Source of the DNA: an uncultured Cohaesibacter sp.
GTDB taxonomy: Bacteria > Pseudomonadota > Alphaproteobacteria > Rhizobiales > Cohaesibacteraceae
Assembly: GCF_963676485.1 (NCBI RefSeq)
Contig: NZ_OY781114.1
Span: 3,054,501-3,118,500, forward strand
DNA length: 64,000 bases
Direction of reading: 5' to 3'
Shown: positions 52,286 through 62,461 of the stretch, piece by piece
Layout: each line of letters starts with the position of its first letter
How positions within the stretch are numbered: position 1 is the first letter of the stretch
Made by a program: the position numbers and the translations under genes
The notes under the pieces: generated by a model
What the model saw: the letters and a program-made list of their open reading frames with translations, nothing else
The model's database searches: none
What the model was told of the DNA's origin: nothing

Positions 52286-53386
52286 TCAGGTGTTGAACTT
52301 GAAGAGCATGACATCGCCATCCTGTACGATATATTCCTTGCCTTCGTCTCGGGCCTTGCCTGCTTCCTTGGCGGCTGTTTCGCCACCAAGTGCCACATAG
52401 TCATCAAAGGCAATGGTCTGGGCGCGGATGAAGCCGCGTTCAAAATCGGTATGGATGACACCAGCAGCCTGCGGGGCTTTGCAGCCTTTGGTGATGGTCC
52501 AAGCGCGGGTTTCTTTCGGCCCTGCGGTAAAATAGGTGATCAGATGCAGCAGGGCGTAACCGGCGCGGATCATGCGGTCGAGGCCGGGTTCTTCAAGATC
52601 CAGGGTTTCGAGAAATTCTTCCTGTTCTTCAGAAGCCAGCTGCGAGATTTCCGCTTCAATCGCTGCCGAGATAACAACCGCGCCCGCACCCTGCTTTTCC
52701 GCCATGGTTTCAACAGCCTTGGAGAAGTCGTTGCCGGTGCCTGCGCTTTCCTCATCCACGTTGCAGATATAGAGGACTGGCTTGGTCGTCAGCAGGTTGA
52801 GGTCGTTGACCGCCTTGCGTTCTTCGTCATCGGCCATATCAAGCATGCGGCCGGGTTTGCCGTCATGCAGCAGCTCAAGCAGGCGATCCATCAGGGCTGC
52901 CTGTGCCTTGGCTTCCTTGTCGCCGGTCTGGCCACGCTTGCGCAGGTTGGCCACGCGGCGTTCGAGGCTTTCCATGTCTGAGATCATCAGCTCGGTTTCG
53001 ACGGTTTCCGCGTCGGTGACCGGATCGATCTTGCCTTCCACATGGGTGATGTCTTCATCTTCAAAGCAGCGCAGAACATGCACGATGGCATCGACTTCGC
53101 GGATGTTGGCCAGAAACTGATTGCCCAATCCTTCGCCTTTGGAGGCACCACGCACGAGACCGGCGATATCGACAAAGGTGAGGCGGGTGGGGATGATTTC
53201 CTTGGAGCCGGCGATCTTGGCAATGGCATCCATACGCGGATCCGGCACAGCAACATCGCCAGTATTCGGTTCAATGGTGCAGAAAGGATAGTTGGCTGCC
53301 TGCGCCGCTGCGGTCTTCGTCAGCGCGTTGAACAGGGTGGATTTGCCGACATTTGGCAATCCCACGATACCGCATTTAAAACCCAT
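52286..53386 (-). CDS. ychF: Redox-regulated ATPase YchF
   Basis: 366 residues, full length. G1 [15 protein letters not shown]3 [20 protein letters not shown], the ATP-preferring N-x-x-E variant of G4 (CNVDE), the coiled-coil arm (about 130-200) and the C-terminal TGS domain ([33 protein letters not shown]) are all present. It binds ribosomes and is linked to stress responses. Coded after pth in the rplY-pth-ychF order. Confidence 0.96.
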   Translation of the reverse strand: MGFKCGIVGLPNVGKSTLFNALTKTAAAQAANYPFCTIEPNTGDVAVPDPRMDAIAKIAGSKEIIPTRLTFVDIAGLVRGASKGEGLGNQFLANIREVDAIVHVLRCFEDEDITHVEGKIDPVTDAETVETELMISDMESLERRVANLRKRGQTGDKEAKAQAALMDRLLELLHDGKPGRMLDMADDEERKAVNDLNLLTTKPVLYICNVDEESAGTGNDFSKAVETMAEKQGAGAVVISAAIEAEISQLASEEQEEFLETLDLEEPGLDRMIRAGYALLHLITYFTAGPKETRAWTITKGCKAPQAAGVIHTDFERGFIRAQTIAFDDYVALGGETAAKEAGKARDEGKEYIVQDGDVMLFKFNT

Positions 53387-53391
53387 TGCTC

Positions 53392-54159
53392 TTAATCCTT
53401 GTTTCTGGTGACCAGCTTTTTCAGCGCTTCGGCCATCGCATTGCGTGGAGGCTCCGTGTTTTTGTCGGAGCGGGCGCTGTTGCTGCCCTTGTTCGGTTTT
53501 TCCGAGCTGCTTGATGATGCCTTGCTGTCCGATTGGGAGAGCTTGTTATCAGCGCTTGCGGATTGTGATTTGTTCTTCTTGTGCCCGTTGACGGGTGGGG
53601 CCAGCCTCTGGTTGAAATCGGTCATGAAGCGGCCCAGATCATTCTCGATGAGGCTCTGGGCCGAGTAGGCCAGCGCATCAAGGATCGGCTCCAGCCACTC
53701 CTTGTCCACTTTGGCAAAATCGCCGAGCACCCATTGGGTGACGCGCTCACGGCCCGGATGGCCAATGCCCAAGCGGATGCGGTGGAAATTGTTGCCGATA
53801 TGCGCCCCGGTGGACCGCAGGCCGTTATGCCCGGCGACCCCGCCACCCAGCTTGGCCTTTACCTTGCCGGGGTTGAGATCCAACTCGTCATGATAGACAT
53901 ACACATCTTCAGGCGGGATCTTGTAGAAGCGGCAGGCTTCAGAGATCGCGCGTCCGGATTCATTCATGAAGGTGGTAGGCTTGAGGAGCAGGACTTTGTT
54001 CGGGCCGATAAGGCCTTCGCTGACTTCCCCTTGAAATTTGCGGCGCCATGGACCGAAATTATGCTGGCGGGCAATCTCGTCGACTGCCATGAAACCGATA
54101 TTATGCCGGTTGCCTGCATATTGGGGTCCGGGATTGCCAAGTCCGACGAGCAGATACAT
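53392..54159 (-). CDS. pth: Peptidyl-tRNA hydrolase with a long Ser/Lys tail
   Basis: 255 residues, about 60 more than usual. The catalytic His is in NRHNIGF, Asp in HDELDL, and Asn in [10 protein letters not shown] and [12 protein letters not shown]. It frees tRNA from stalled peptides. After about residue 190 comes a low-complexity tail rich in Lys, Ser and Asn ([20 protein letters not shown] and on) ending in a helix [12 protein letters not shown]. Such tails occur in some alphaproteobacterial Pth proteins; function unknown. It ends five bases before ychF starts. Confidence 0.95.
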   Translation of the reverse strand: MYLLVGLGNPGPQYAGNRHNIGFMAVDEIARQHNFGPWRRKFQGEVSEGLIGPNKVLLLKPTTFMNESGRAISEACRFYKIPPEDVYVYHDELDLNPGKVKAKLGGGVAGHNGLRSTGAHIGNNFHRIRLGIGHPGRERVTQWVLGDFAKVDKEWLEPILDALAYSAQSLIENDLGRFMTDFNQRLAPPVNGHKKNKSQSASADNKLSQSDSKASSSSSEKPNKGSNSARSDKNTEPPRNAMAEALKKLVTRNKD

Positions 54160-54209
54160 GGTTTTACCTCCCGAACCCTGAACTTGTGGGAGCTGATACT
54201 CAGAGCTGA

Positions 54210-54830
54210 TTATTCAGCTTCTGGTGCAGCGCCTTCTTCTTCTTCACCTTCAGCTGGCTCGTTGAAGCCGGCAGGTGCAGCGATGGTTGCGATGGTGAAG
54301 TCGCGATCGGTAATGGTCGGGGTCACACCTTCCGGCAGGGTTGTTGCGGAAATGTGGATCGAATCGCCAAGATCGGCTTCTTTCAGGTCGAATACGAAGG
54401 ATTCCGGAATTTCGGTTGCCGGGCATTCGACTTCAACTTCACGACGCACGATGTTCAGTGCGCCACCGCGTTTCAGACCTGGGCAAGTTTCATCATTGAT
54501 GAACTCGACAGGAACACCCACGGTGATTCTGGTCGTGCGCGAAACGCGCAGGAAGTCGACATGCATCGGGAAGTCACGGACGACGTCGAGCTGGTAGTCG
54601 CGAGGGATCACGCGGATCTTTTCACCATCCACATCGACGGTCACGATGTGTGTCAGAAAACCGCCTTTATGAAGCTGCAGGGCAGTTTCTTTGTAAGGGA
54701 TAGCGATGGAGATAGGATCTTTCTTGTCGCCATAGATGACGGCAGGGATCTTGCCTTCGCGACGCAATGCACGAGCGGACCCCTTACCGACCCGGTCACG
54801 GCGTTCTGCTTTGAATTCAAAGTTAGCCAT
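54210..54830 (-). CDS. rplY: 50S ribosomal protein bL25 (CTC type)
   Basis: 206 residues from ATG 54830, with AGGAG eight bases upstream. [20 protein letters not shown] and [11 protein letters not shown] form the L25 5S rRNA-binding domain. The CTC C-terminal domain follows ([20 protein letters not shown]) with an acidic tail. A terminator-like hairpin sits in its leader (54860-54875), suggesting control of its expression. Confidence 0.95.
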   Translation of the reverse strand: MANFEFKAERRDRVGKGSARALRREGKIPAVIYGDKKDPISIAIPYKETALQLHKGGFLTHIVTVDVDGEKIRVIPRDYQLDVVRDFPMHVDFLRVSRTTRITVGVPVEFINDETCPGLKRGGALNIVRREVEVECPATEIPESFVFDLKEADLGDSIHISATTLPEGVTPTITDRDFTIATIAAPAGFNEPAEGEEEEGAAPEAE

Positions 54831-54859
54831 TGGATATACTCCTGAAAAAATAGAAAAAA

Positions 54860-54875
54860 GGCCGAATGTTCGGCC
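54860..54875 (-). terminator. Terminator-like hairpin in the rplY leader
   Basis: On the minus strand GGCCGAA and TTCGGCC pair around two bases and are followed by T6 (then C-T-A and T6 again), about 15 bases before the rplY SD. It is a complete intrinsic terminator inside the 5' leader. It could be an attenuator or the end of a short upstream RNA. Confidence 0.65.
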
Positions 54876-55153
54876 CTGCTGCTGCAACTCCTCCAAGGGT
54901 GTAGAGGCAGCTGGAGGGCTTATAAGACATCAAGAAGATATTGGCAAGCGGGTGCAGCGCAGAAATCAGCGATTTTTCGCGACATGGAAGGGCTTTGGGG
55001 CTGAAGGGGCGGATAGGTCATTGAGGCGTCGGTCATTTGTGTGGCCTCTATGACGGTTTTACTGTTCTTTGGTCAATCTGGTATAATTCAATGAAACAAT
55101 TCAAACGAGCGGCGAAAGAAGACCAATTCCCGCCGACAGAAGGACAGCTTTTG

Positions 55154-55657
55154 ATGGATAGCTTCATATACGAGACGGTCACGCCTGATCATGCTTCGGA
55201 CTGGAGAGAATTGCGACTGGAAGGCGTTCGTGATTTTCCTTTAGGATTTCTTTTGACAGTCGAAGAGGCTGCCGCCGTAGATATTGATCAGTGTAGAGAT
55301 AGTTTGAAAAGCGGGACCACACGCGGGGTTTTCTCAGGAGAGAAACTGGTTGGGTATTGTGGATATCGCCCTCAAGAGCTAACGCGCACCAAACATCGCG
55401 CCGAGATTGGACCATTTTTTGTGTCGCAGATGTATCAAGGCAAAGGCGCCGCAAATGTGCTGATGCGTGGCGTGATTGAGGAAGCCAGAAACAGTGGACT
55501 GGAGCAGCTTGAGCTTTATGTTGACACCGAAAATTTTAGAGCAATTGCTTTTTACGAACGTCTTGGTTTTGAACGTGTAGCCACTATTAAGGATGGCGTG
55601 CGGATTATGGGACAGTCGCGAGATGACTATTTTTATACGTTGCGGCTGAGGTCATGA
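55154..55657 (+). CDS. GNAT-family N-acetyltransferase
   Basis: 167 residues from ATG 55154 (AAGGA nine bases upstream; ATG 55091 lacks an SD). GPFFVSQMYQGKGAANVLMR is the acetyl-CoA site (Q-x-x-G-x-A/G), and LYVDTENFRAIAFYERLGFE is motif B. Lower G+C than its neighbours. Substrate unknown. Confidence 0.85.
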   Translation: MDSFIYETVTPDHASDWRELRLEGVRDFPLGFLLTVEEAAAVDIDQCRDSLKSGTTRGVFSGEKLVGYCGYRPQELTRTKHRAEIGPFFVSQMYQGKGAANVLMRGVIEEARNSGLEQLELYVDTENFRAIAFYERLGFERVATIKDGVRIMGQSRDDYFYTLRLRS

Positions 55658-55770
55658 GGCTTTTGGCGGGCGCATGAGCTGCATTGCCGGCAACCAGTCG
55701 GCAGATGCAGCGGGAATAGGGCCCAAAAGACGATCATGACTGCCCGGAAATCCGGCACAGAAAGAAAAAG

Positions 55771-55796
55771 CCCGCAGCGTTGGGCAACGCTGCGGG
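55771..55796 (-). terminator. Terminator of prs
   Basis: CCCGCAGCGTT/AACGCTGCGGG with a four-base loop; on the minus strand it is followed by CTTTTTCTTT. It lies 65 bp after the prs stop. Confidence 0.88.
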
Positions 55797-55860
55797 TTGA
55801 TTGTTTTTGAGAGGCTTGTGTGCGTTGCCTCTTTCAAATGAATTCTGCCGAGCAGAAGCC

Positions 55861-56793
55861 TTAGTCGAACAGGGACGAAACCGACTGTTCGTTGGCTGTG
55901 CGGGAAATGGCTTCACCGAGCAGATTGGCGACACTGAGAACGCGGATATTGTGAGCGTTCAGAACAGCCTCGGTCGGCTCGATGGAATCGGTGATCACCA
56001 ATTCGCGCAGCTTGGAAGCGGTGATGCGGGCGACCGCACCGCCAGAGAGCACGCCATGGGTGATATAGGCCGTAACAGACGCAGCGCCCTTGTTGATGAG
56101 CGCTTCGGCAGCGTTGCACAGGGTGCCGCCGGAATCGATGATGTCATCCACGAGCACGCAGTTGCGGCCTGATACATCACCAATGATGTTCATCACTTCG
56201 GATTCGCCGGCGCGTTCACGGCGCTTGTCGACGATGGCGAGCGGAGCGCCGATGCGTTTTGCCAGAGCACGGGCACGCACAACGCCGCCAACGTCTGGGG
56301 AAACGACCATGACGTCTTCGACTTCATTGCGTTCCAGAATGTCGCGGGAGAAAACCGGAGCGGCATAGAGGTTGTCAGTCGGGATGTCGAAGAAACCCTG
56401 AATCTGGGCCGCATGCAGGTCGAGCGTCAGGACGCGATCGGCGCCTGCATTCGAGATGAGGTTGGAAACCAGTTTTGCCGAGATTGGTGTTCTCGGGCCG
56501 GGTTTGCGGTCTTGGCGTGCATAGCCAAAGTAAGGCACGACGGCTGTGATGCGGCGCGCCGAGGCGCGGCGCAGAGCGTCGATCAGGATCAGCAGTTCCA
56601 TAAGATGGTCGTTGGCCGGATAAGAGGTCGGCTGAACCACAAAGACATCCTGTCCACGCACATTTTCGTGCACTTCGATGAAGATTTCCTGGTCCGCAAA
56701 TCGTCTTACGGAAACATCGCTGATTTCAATGCCGAGATAATCGGCAATGCGTTTGGTGAGGGTCGGATTGGAATTGCCGGCGAGAAGTTTCAT
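55861..56793 (-). CDS. prs: Ribose-phosphate pyrophosphokinase
   Basis: 310 residues, full length. [60 protein letters not shown] and the PRPP loop [20 protein letters not shown] are class I Prs marks. It makes PRPP for nucleotide, His and Trp synthesis, and for apt. Single gene with its own terminator. Confidence 0.96.
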   Translation of the reverse strand: MKLLAGNSNPTLTKRIADYLGIEISDVSVRRFADQEIFIEVHENVRGQDVFVVQPTSYPANDHLMELLILIDALRRASARRITAVVPYFGYARQDRKPGPRTPISAKLVSNLISNAGADRVLTLDLHAAQIQGFFDIPTDNLYAAPVFSRDILERNEVEDVMVVSPDVGGVVRARALAKRIGAPLAIVDKRRERAGESEVMNIIGDVSGRNCVLVDDIIDSGGTLCNAAEALINKGAASVTAYITHGVLSGGAVARITASKLRELVITDSIEPTEAVLNAHNIRVLSVANLLGEAISRTANEQSVSSLFD

Positions 56794-57384
56794 GAACCTT
56801 ATGCCCTGTCGCTTCGCAAGATTGGGGGAGCCGTTGGTCGGGGGATGGCTCCTATGGGCCCCTGATTAACAATCCCCTTTTCAACGATTGAGACTTTCAA
56901 AGGTTGAAAAACTGATTGCCTGAAATCTATTGGAGTGGTTGCCGCGTTCCTGGAGGATGCGCTGTATTGTAGGGGCCTTGTAAACAACGAACACCCGTCT
57001 TGTAAAGTTTATGTGACGCGGAGAAACGCTTTTTTCTCTAAAAATTATGCTAAAAAATGAGCCGCCGCTCCGCTTTCGGGGCGCAGGCTATAGGAACGTC
57101 TTACGCCTTTATGTTCCAATTGTCGATGGACCCTGAATTCGGCAGCAGACTGGACGAGGCTGTGGCATGGCATTCCACGCTATAGAAATCCTGCCGCTGT
57201 CGGATAAAAGATCACTGATTCTAGAACTCAGGTCCTCTGTCATGGTTCCGATATGGAGCGAGGTGATAGGCAGGGCTGAGTTCCCCCAAGCGATCTGCTT
57301 CACAAGCTTGGTGATGCAAGCCCAAAGCGCCCGCGGAAGGCTCCGGGGCGCTTTGGGTGAGTTCAAAAGGGGCTTTGCTGAGTG
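56794..57384. other. Intergenic region upstream of prs
   Basis: No coding frame is supported over 590 bases. It should hold the prs promoter on the minus strand. A strong hairpin CCCAAAGCGCCC/GGGCGCTTTGGG (57321-57332 with 57346-57357) lies 27 bases after the lipoprotein gene's stop; lacking a T tract, it may protect the mRNA end or stop transcription weakly. Confidence 0.4.
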
Positions 57385-58038
57385 CTAGATGCTGGCATGC
57401 CAGGTTTTGAGCTTTGCGGCTGTGTCTGTTGCCACCTTGTCTAGAACCGGCCCTGTGACGCTGTCCCAAGGGTCTGAGGAAACCATCTTGGTTTTCTGTG
57501 TTCCGGTTACGCGATTGACGCGTTTGCCCTTGGTATCGAAAATATCCCAGACATAGGAGACCACACACTCTGACCCGGACTTGCTGGCTGAGAAGTAGCC
57601 TTTGATCCGGTGAGTGACCTTGCTGTCGGTGCGCTTGACCACGGGCAGGGACTGTTGCGCAACGCGCATGCCAAGTGCGGTTGCCAATTCTCTGGCGACG
57701 CGGCTCGGGGCTCCAACCATTGGCTCGAATGTCAAAATTGCGCGAGAGGCAGGGGCATTATATTGAGCGGCTGGCTGGCTGGTGCTGGCCGCGTTTGGCA
57801 GGCTGGTTGCCGGGGGCAGACCTGCAGTGTCCGCATCGGCCAGATTGGTCATGCCATTCTGGTCTGTTTCATCTGCCGGGGCTTCAGCCGGTGGCAGGCT
57901 TTCCAGAATGGAAGGAGGGGTGTCTCCAATCGCTCCGGGAGGTGTGGGGGCTCCACCGCTGGCGCAGGCGGTTACGAGCATCGCCAGAGAAACCATAGCT
58001 GAGACTCTGCTCAGTAAACCCAGGTGTTGATTATGCAT
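57385..58038 (-). CDS. Lipoprotein of unknown function
   Basis: 217 residues from ATG 58038. A signal peptide with lipobox (MVSLAMLVTACASGG, lipid Cys near residue 25) is followed by a Pro/Ala-rich linker, then a conserved domain with FEPMVGAPSRVARELATALG, HRIKGYFSASKSGSECVVSY and VWDIFDTKGKRVNRVTGTQK. The domain resembles lipoproteins found widely in rhizobia; role unknown, envelope location likely. Confidence 0.78.
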   Translation of the reverse strand: MHNQHLGLLSRVSAMVSLAMLVTACASGGAPTPPGAIGDTPPSILESLPPAEAPADETDQNGMTNLADADTAGLPPATSLPNAASTSQPAAQYNAPASRAILTFEPMVGAPSRVARELATALGMRVAQQSLPVVKRTDSKVTHRIKGYFSASKSGSECVVSYVWDIFDTKGKRVNRVTGTQKTKMVSSDPWDSVTGPVLDKVATDTAAKLKTWHASI

Positions 58039-58210
58039 GGTATCATCACTCCGCATTTCTGTGCGCTCATTGTCATTTTTGCCCAATGGCCTCATTGGCA
58101 AAAAGAAAGAACGGGGTCGGTTCGCTTGAGCCAAGCGGACCCTGTTCCTGTTGCGTTGTGACCCTATCAAACAGGATTTGTTTTAACTCTTCTTTAAGAA
58201 CAACAAATTG

Positions 58211-59368
58211 TTACCGAACGATCAACTCCAGTGGCAATGAAGAGAGGGATTCCGGCTCGGATTCTGTCGTCAGATAAGTCTGACCGAGAGTCATGGCCAC
58301 ATTCTCTTCGCTGTCCATGATGATCATATGCGCAAAAAGCGTCATGTTCGGGCAGATGGCATATTCGTTGCCGCGATAGATCAGCGGCCAGTCCATCCAG
58401 TTGGGGGCAAACCGGGCGCCCACGCTATAGCCGCAGGCATTGAGCCGGTGCGCATGGGCTCCCATTTCGTCGATGACCTGAGCGTGGGTATCGAATATAT
58501 CGCCGATCACGTGACCCGGCCGCATGACTTTTTCCACCGCCAACAATGCTTCCTGCGCGATTTCATAGAGTTCACGATGCCTTGATGATGGCTGCCCGAT
58601 GACAAGGGTCCGCATAGCTGGTGCATGATAATGGCGGAAGGCTCCGGACCATTCGATGGTCAGCTGGTCTTGCGCATCGAGAGTCCGGCGGCCGGTCTTG
58701 TAGCGGCAGAGCAGGGCGGATTCCGCTGAGCCGATGGTGAAATGGTTGGCCGGATAATCGCCGCCATGTTCCAGAATGACCCCTTGCATGGTGGCCAGAA
58801 TTTTGCCCTCGTCAGCGCCAGCCTTGATGAGTGGCAAAGCCTCGGTGAAGGCAAGGTCGGTCAATTCGGCAGCCTTGCGGGTATACGCAATCTCCGCTCC
58901 GGATTTGATGGCCCTGAGCGGCGGAATGATTCTGGAAGCATCCTCTGTATCGGCAAAGGACTTGAGGGAATCATCCAACGTTTTGGCGTCTTTGCCGGTA
59001 AGCCCGTGGGCGTCATATTCAATGCCGATGCAGCTGCCCAAAAGGTCCAGTTTTTCCAGAAGGCCGCGCAATTGCACCGCTGGTGAGGCTTTCTTCTTTT
59101 TGCGATCGGCCCAGATGTGGATGGTGCCGATGTTGGATGTCTGCTCGGCCTGACGCACGTCAGCCGAGCGGGTCAGCAGATCGGTGCTGCCATCCTTGCG
59201 CAACACCAGACACTGGAACAGGTTGAAGCCTGTTGTGTCATAGCCGGTGAGCCAATACATGGTTTCCTGAGCGAAGATCAACATGGCATCGAGTTTGCGA
59301 TCTGCCATTTTCGCCAGAAGAGAGGCCTTGCGGCTTTCGAATTCATCCGAGGAAAAGTGTAGCGCCAT
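58211..59368 (-). CDS. M24-fold hydrolase lacking metal ligands (creatinase/ectoine hydrolase-like)
   Basis: 385 residues with the two-part creatinase/prolidase plan: N-terminal domain (LDAMLIFAQETMYWLTGYDT), then the pita-bread domain from about 165. Where prolidases have D-x-G-x4-Y-x-x-D-x-T-R, this one has IEWSGAFRHYHAPAMRTLVI, and the last Glu ligands are replaced (LFAHMIIMDSEENVAMTLGQ). Loss of the metal site is normal in creatinase and ectoine hydrolase DoeA, which hydrolyse amidine or amide bonds without metal. Substrate unknown. Confidence 0.8.
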   Translation of the reverse strand: MALHFSSDEFESRKASLLAKMADRKLDAMLIFAQETMYWLTGYDTTGFNLFQCLVLRKDGSTDLLTRSADVRQAEQTSNIGTIHIWADRKKKKASPAVQLRGLLEKLDLLGSCIGIEYDAHGLTGKDAKTLDDSLKSFADTEDASRIIPPLRAIKSGAEIAYTRKAAELTDLAFTEALPLIKAGADEGKILATMQGVILEHGGDYPANHFTIGSAESALLCRYKTGRRTLDAQDQLTIEWSGAFRHYHAPAMRTLVIGQPSSRHRELYEIAQEALLAVEKVMRPGHVIGDIFDTHAQVIDEMGAHAHRLNACGYSVGARFAPNWMDWPLIYRGNEYAICPNMTLFAHMIIMDSEENVAMTLGQTYLTTESEPESLSSLPLELIVR

Positions 59369-59414
59369 GTGATGCTCCTTGGTTGGCTGGCTCGAACCAG
59401 CCTGAATAATCTGA

Positions 59415-60185
59415 TCAAACGATTGCTATTGCCGAAATCAGACGACCATAGTCGGGTTCATTGCGGTGTGTTGTCCGGCGATAGCTGAAGAACTGGTCTT
59501 CTTCGCCATAGGTGCAGCGATCAAGATTGATCGCAGTTCCCACACCGCTTTCCTGCAATCTGGATAGTATGAAGGCTGGCAGATCAAACTGGACATGTCC
59601 ATCCCTTTTGCCTGCGCTGAAAAAGCGGCTCCAGCCTGCGGACCTTGCAATGAAGCGGTCCATGAAGGCCTGATCGACCTCATAATTGTCGCGCGAAATG
59701 GTCGGCCCCAGAATGGCCGTGATAGCAGCAGGACGCGCGCCCAGCTCGCACATCTTGTCGACCGTATCCGCAATCACGCCTTCAAAAGCGCCGCGCCAGC
59801 CTGCATGGGCGGCAGCAACAACGCCTGCTTCCTGATCGGCAAAAAGAAGAGGGCCACAGTCGGCTGTCAGAATGGCTACGGCAAGGCCGGGGGTGTTGGT
59901 GACAAGAGCATCAAGCTGCGGCGTCTCGCCTTCCTTGAAGGGAGATGAGACAATCATCGCAGTGGGGGAGTGGACTTGATAAGCGGTCACGAGCCTGTCG
60001 CTGGCAACGCCGAGACTTTCTGCCACGAGCGCGCGATTTTGCTTCACCTGCTCTTTGTCGTCGCCCGAGCCGAAGCCGCAATTGAGGCTATGATAGGTCG
60101 TCTCTTTTGATGTGCCGCCTTTGCGCGTGAAAAATCCGTGCGCTATGCCCTCAAGGGTCTCAAGTGACGGATGTTGAATGCGCAT
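59415..60185 (-). CDS. pgeF: Peptidoglycan editing factor PgeF (laccase-domain protein)
   Basis: 256 residues from ATG 60185 (GGGAG upstream). HGFFTRKGGTSKETTYHSLN, AVAILTADCGPLLFADQEAG, AAAHAGWRGAFEGV and FSYRRTTHRNEPDYGRLISA are signatures; Cys and His ligands for zinc lie in TADC and AHAGW. The family removes wrongly placed L-Ser from peptidoglycan precursors. Coded downstream of lgt and the MidA-like gene. Confidence 0.92.
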   Translation of the reverse strand: MRIQHPSLETLEGIAHGFFTRKGGTSKETTYHSLNCGFGSGDDKEQVKQNRALVAESLGVASDRLVTAYQVHSPTAMIVSSPFKEGETPQLDALVTNTPGLAVAILTADCGPLLFADQEAGVVAAAHAGWRGAFEGVIADTVDKMCELGARPAAITAILGPTISRDNYEVDQAFMDRFIARSAGWSRFFSAGKRDGHVQFDLPAFILSRLQESGVGTAINLDRCTYGEEDQFFSYRRTTHRNEPDYGRLISAIAIV

Positions 60186-60341
60186 GCTGTCTCCCGATTG
60201 TCGGTTCTTCTGGGGGCGTGAGTAAGATCTTGGCAAAGAGTCTTTTCCTTTGGGGGGGAAGTCAACAGGAAAAAGAGACTAGTGAGACGCCCTGTCACAT
60301 GAAAATGAACGCTTTTGTGATCTTGACTTCATATCTGCTCA

Positions 60342-61451
60342 CTATGTGAGCGCGGCTGGTGGCAGGGATATCTTCTCTGGCATCAAGGCAAGACATTTAA
60401 AGAGGGTGCCCATTTGCTGTGGAGCGGCGAGCCGCTCCACAGCTTGCGTTATCTTTGCTTGCGTCTGTGGGCTTTGCTCGGTGCCGAGTTGTCCGGCCCG
60501 TTGCAAAAGCCCCATGGCAAGCAGAAAATCCCCTTGAGATATCACCGGCCGAGCGGTCATTTGGCAGGACGGCGCCTTTGCAAATTCTTCCGTTGCCTGT
60601 TTGCGTAGGGCGTCAAAATTCACATGCGCCGTCAGGTCGTGAGCGCCGGGATTGGTGAGTGGATCGGCATAGGCGTGGTGGCGCATGGCCTGAAAGGTAT
60701 CGCCATAGGCGGGGGCATCATAGCCATAATCAATGAAGAGCCCTGCGCCGCCATACAAAGCAAGATGGGCGCTGATGGTGCGCATTATCGCCTCGCTGGC
60801 GGGTGACCGCTCGAGAATGGCCCCGTTTTCGGCAGCTTCTTGCTGGCTGCTTATGGCACGGACCGGGCCAAGGCCAAAGCGCAAGTGCCCCTCGGCATCT
60901 AGCCCTATCACCCTTTCATGCCAATGACCCTTGTGAAAGATCCATTGATGGATCGGCAGGCAATCGAAAAATTCATTGCCGACCATAAACAGGGGCGCTT
61001 CCGGCAGGGTGTCGAGGCTTTCGTGCCAGAATCTGGGCCCGCTCAATCCTCGAAGGGCTTTCTCCTGCTCATGCCGCAATGTCGGGCTGATCTCGACGAG
61101 ATGAATATGCAGATGTTTGGCTGCCTCTTTGTCGGTGGCGATGGCGCGGATCATGTCGCTCATCAGTGTGCCTCGGCCGGGGCCGAGCTCGACCAGATGA
61201 AACGGCGTCGGGCGATCTGATTGCTGCCAGATGGCAAGCATCCAGATGCCGACCAACTCGCCGAAAAGCTGACTGATTTCCGGGGCCGTTATGAAGTCTC
61301 CGCTCGAACCAATAGGCTGCTGGCTTGCATAGTAGCCATCCTGCGGGTCGGAGAGGCAAAGGCTCATATAGTCCGCGACGCTGATCGGGCCGGTTGCCCT
61401 GATCATGCGCTTGAGGCGCTCTTCCAGAGAAGGGGCGGCGGACTTAATCAT
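60342..61451 (-). CDS. SAM-dependent methyltransferase, MidA/NDUFAF7 family
   Basis: 369 residues. SVADYMSLCLSDPQDGYYAS, SGDFITAPEISQLFGELVGI, the SAM site LVELGPGRGTLMSDMIRA and LFIDYGYDAP fit the family whose mitochondrial member NDUFAF7 dimethylates an Arg of complex I. A similar role here is inference. It overlaps lgt by eight bases. Confidence 0.9.
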   Translation of the reverse strand: MIKSAAPSLEERLKRMIRATGPISVADYMSLCLSDPQDGYYASQQPIGSSGDFITAPEISQLFGELVGIWMLAIWQQSDRPTPFHLVELGPGRGTLMSDMIRAIATDKEAAKHLHIHLVEISPTLRHEQEKALRGLSGPRFWHESLDTLPEAPLFMVGNEFFDCLPIHQWIFHKGHWHERVIGLDAEGHLRFGLGPVRAISSQQEAAENGAILERSPASEAIMRTISAHLALYGGAGLFIDYGYDAPAYGDTFQAMRHHAYADPLTNPGAHDLTAHVNFDALRKQATEEFAKAPSCQMTARPVISQGDFLLAMGLLQRAGQLGTEQSPQTQAKITQAVERLAAPQQMGTLFKCLALMPEKISLPPAALT

Positions 61452-62268
61452 CGTTTTTTTTCAACTGGGCATGGATGATCATGGCCAGACCGGCAAGGAT
61501 CATCGGGGCTGACAACCACATGCCCATTGTGGTGCCAAGGCTGAAATAGCCAAGTTGGCTGTCTGGCACGCGCACCAGCTCCACCAGCGAGCGGAAAACC
61601 GCATAGAGAATGGCAAAGAGGCCCGCTATGGTGCCCGGCTTTTTCAGTGCCCCTGTCGAGTGGCTGAGAATGCGCAGGATGATGAACAGCAAGAGCCCTT
61701 CCAGCGCGGCTTCATAGAGCTGGCTGGGGTGGCGCGGCTCCGGACCACCATTGGGAAAGATAATCCCCCATGGTAGGCTCGTAGGCAGGCCCCAAAGCTC
61801 TGAATTGATAAAATTGGCAATGCGTCCGAAAAACAAACCGATTGGTGCGGCCATGGCGACAAGGTCGAACATGGACAAAAGGGAAATGCCCTTGGCGCGG
61901 GCAAACAGGATCATGGCCAGTGTGACGCCGAGGAAGCCGCCATGGAAGGACATGCCGCCGGTCCACAAAGCCAGAATTTGCGCCGGATGCTGCAGATAGG
62001 CATCGAGATTGTAAAACAGGACATAGCCGAGCCGACCGCCAAGGATAATGCCGATGGTGGCCCAGAAGACAAAATCATCCAGAGCCGGAGCCGAAAGAGG
62101 GCTTTCGTTGCCGGGCCATAGCTGCTGTCTGGCCGCAAGGCGCTTGGTGTAGTACCACGCAAGCAGAATGCCCACGATATAGGCTATGGCGTACCAATGG
62201 ATCTGGATCGGCCCCAGAGAAATGAGCACAGGATCGATCATGGGGAAGGGAATGGCCAGAAGGGTCAC
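61444..62268 (-). CDS. lgt: Prolipoprotein diacylglyceryl transferase
   Basis: 274 residues with about seven membrane helices. IHWYAIAYIVGILLAWYY, GGMSFHGGFLGV with the active-site His, and the Lgt signature GRIANFINSELWG are clear. It adds diacylglycerol to lipobox Cys residues, for example of the NodT and other lipoproteins coded in this window. First gene of the lgt-midA-pgeF cluster. Confidence 0.95.
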   Translation of the reverse strand: MTLLAIPFPMIDPVLISLGPIQIHWYAIAYIVGILLAWYYTKRLAARQQLWPGNESPLSAPALDDFVFWATIGIILGGRLGYVLFYNLDAYLQHPAQILALWTGGMSFHGGFLGVTLAMILFARAKGISLLSMFDLVAMAAPIGLFFGRIANFINSELWGLPTSLPWGIIFPNGGPEPRHPSQLYEAALEGLLLFIILRILSHSTGALKKPGTIAGLFAILYAVFRSLVELVRVPDSQLGYFSLGTTMGMWLSAPMILAGLAMIIHAQLKKNDD

Positions 62269-62461
62269 GGCTCTGCCTTTTGAAAATGCTTCGGTTGGGT
62301 TTGGATTTGTTGGTTTATCGACGTCAAGTCAAGGGAAACTGCAAATATTCATTGTGAAATATGTATAGGACATTATATCTGGAGATAAAGACAGATCTAA
62401 GGCAGGATGGACGCAAGCCAGCCAAATCATGGGCTTGCCGCGCCAAGCGAGGGAAAGTGTT

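Noticed and set aside
57321-57357. Strong hairpin as a terminator of the lipoprotein gene
   Set aside because: No T tract on either strand; recorded only as a hairpin in the intergenic entry.
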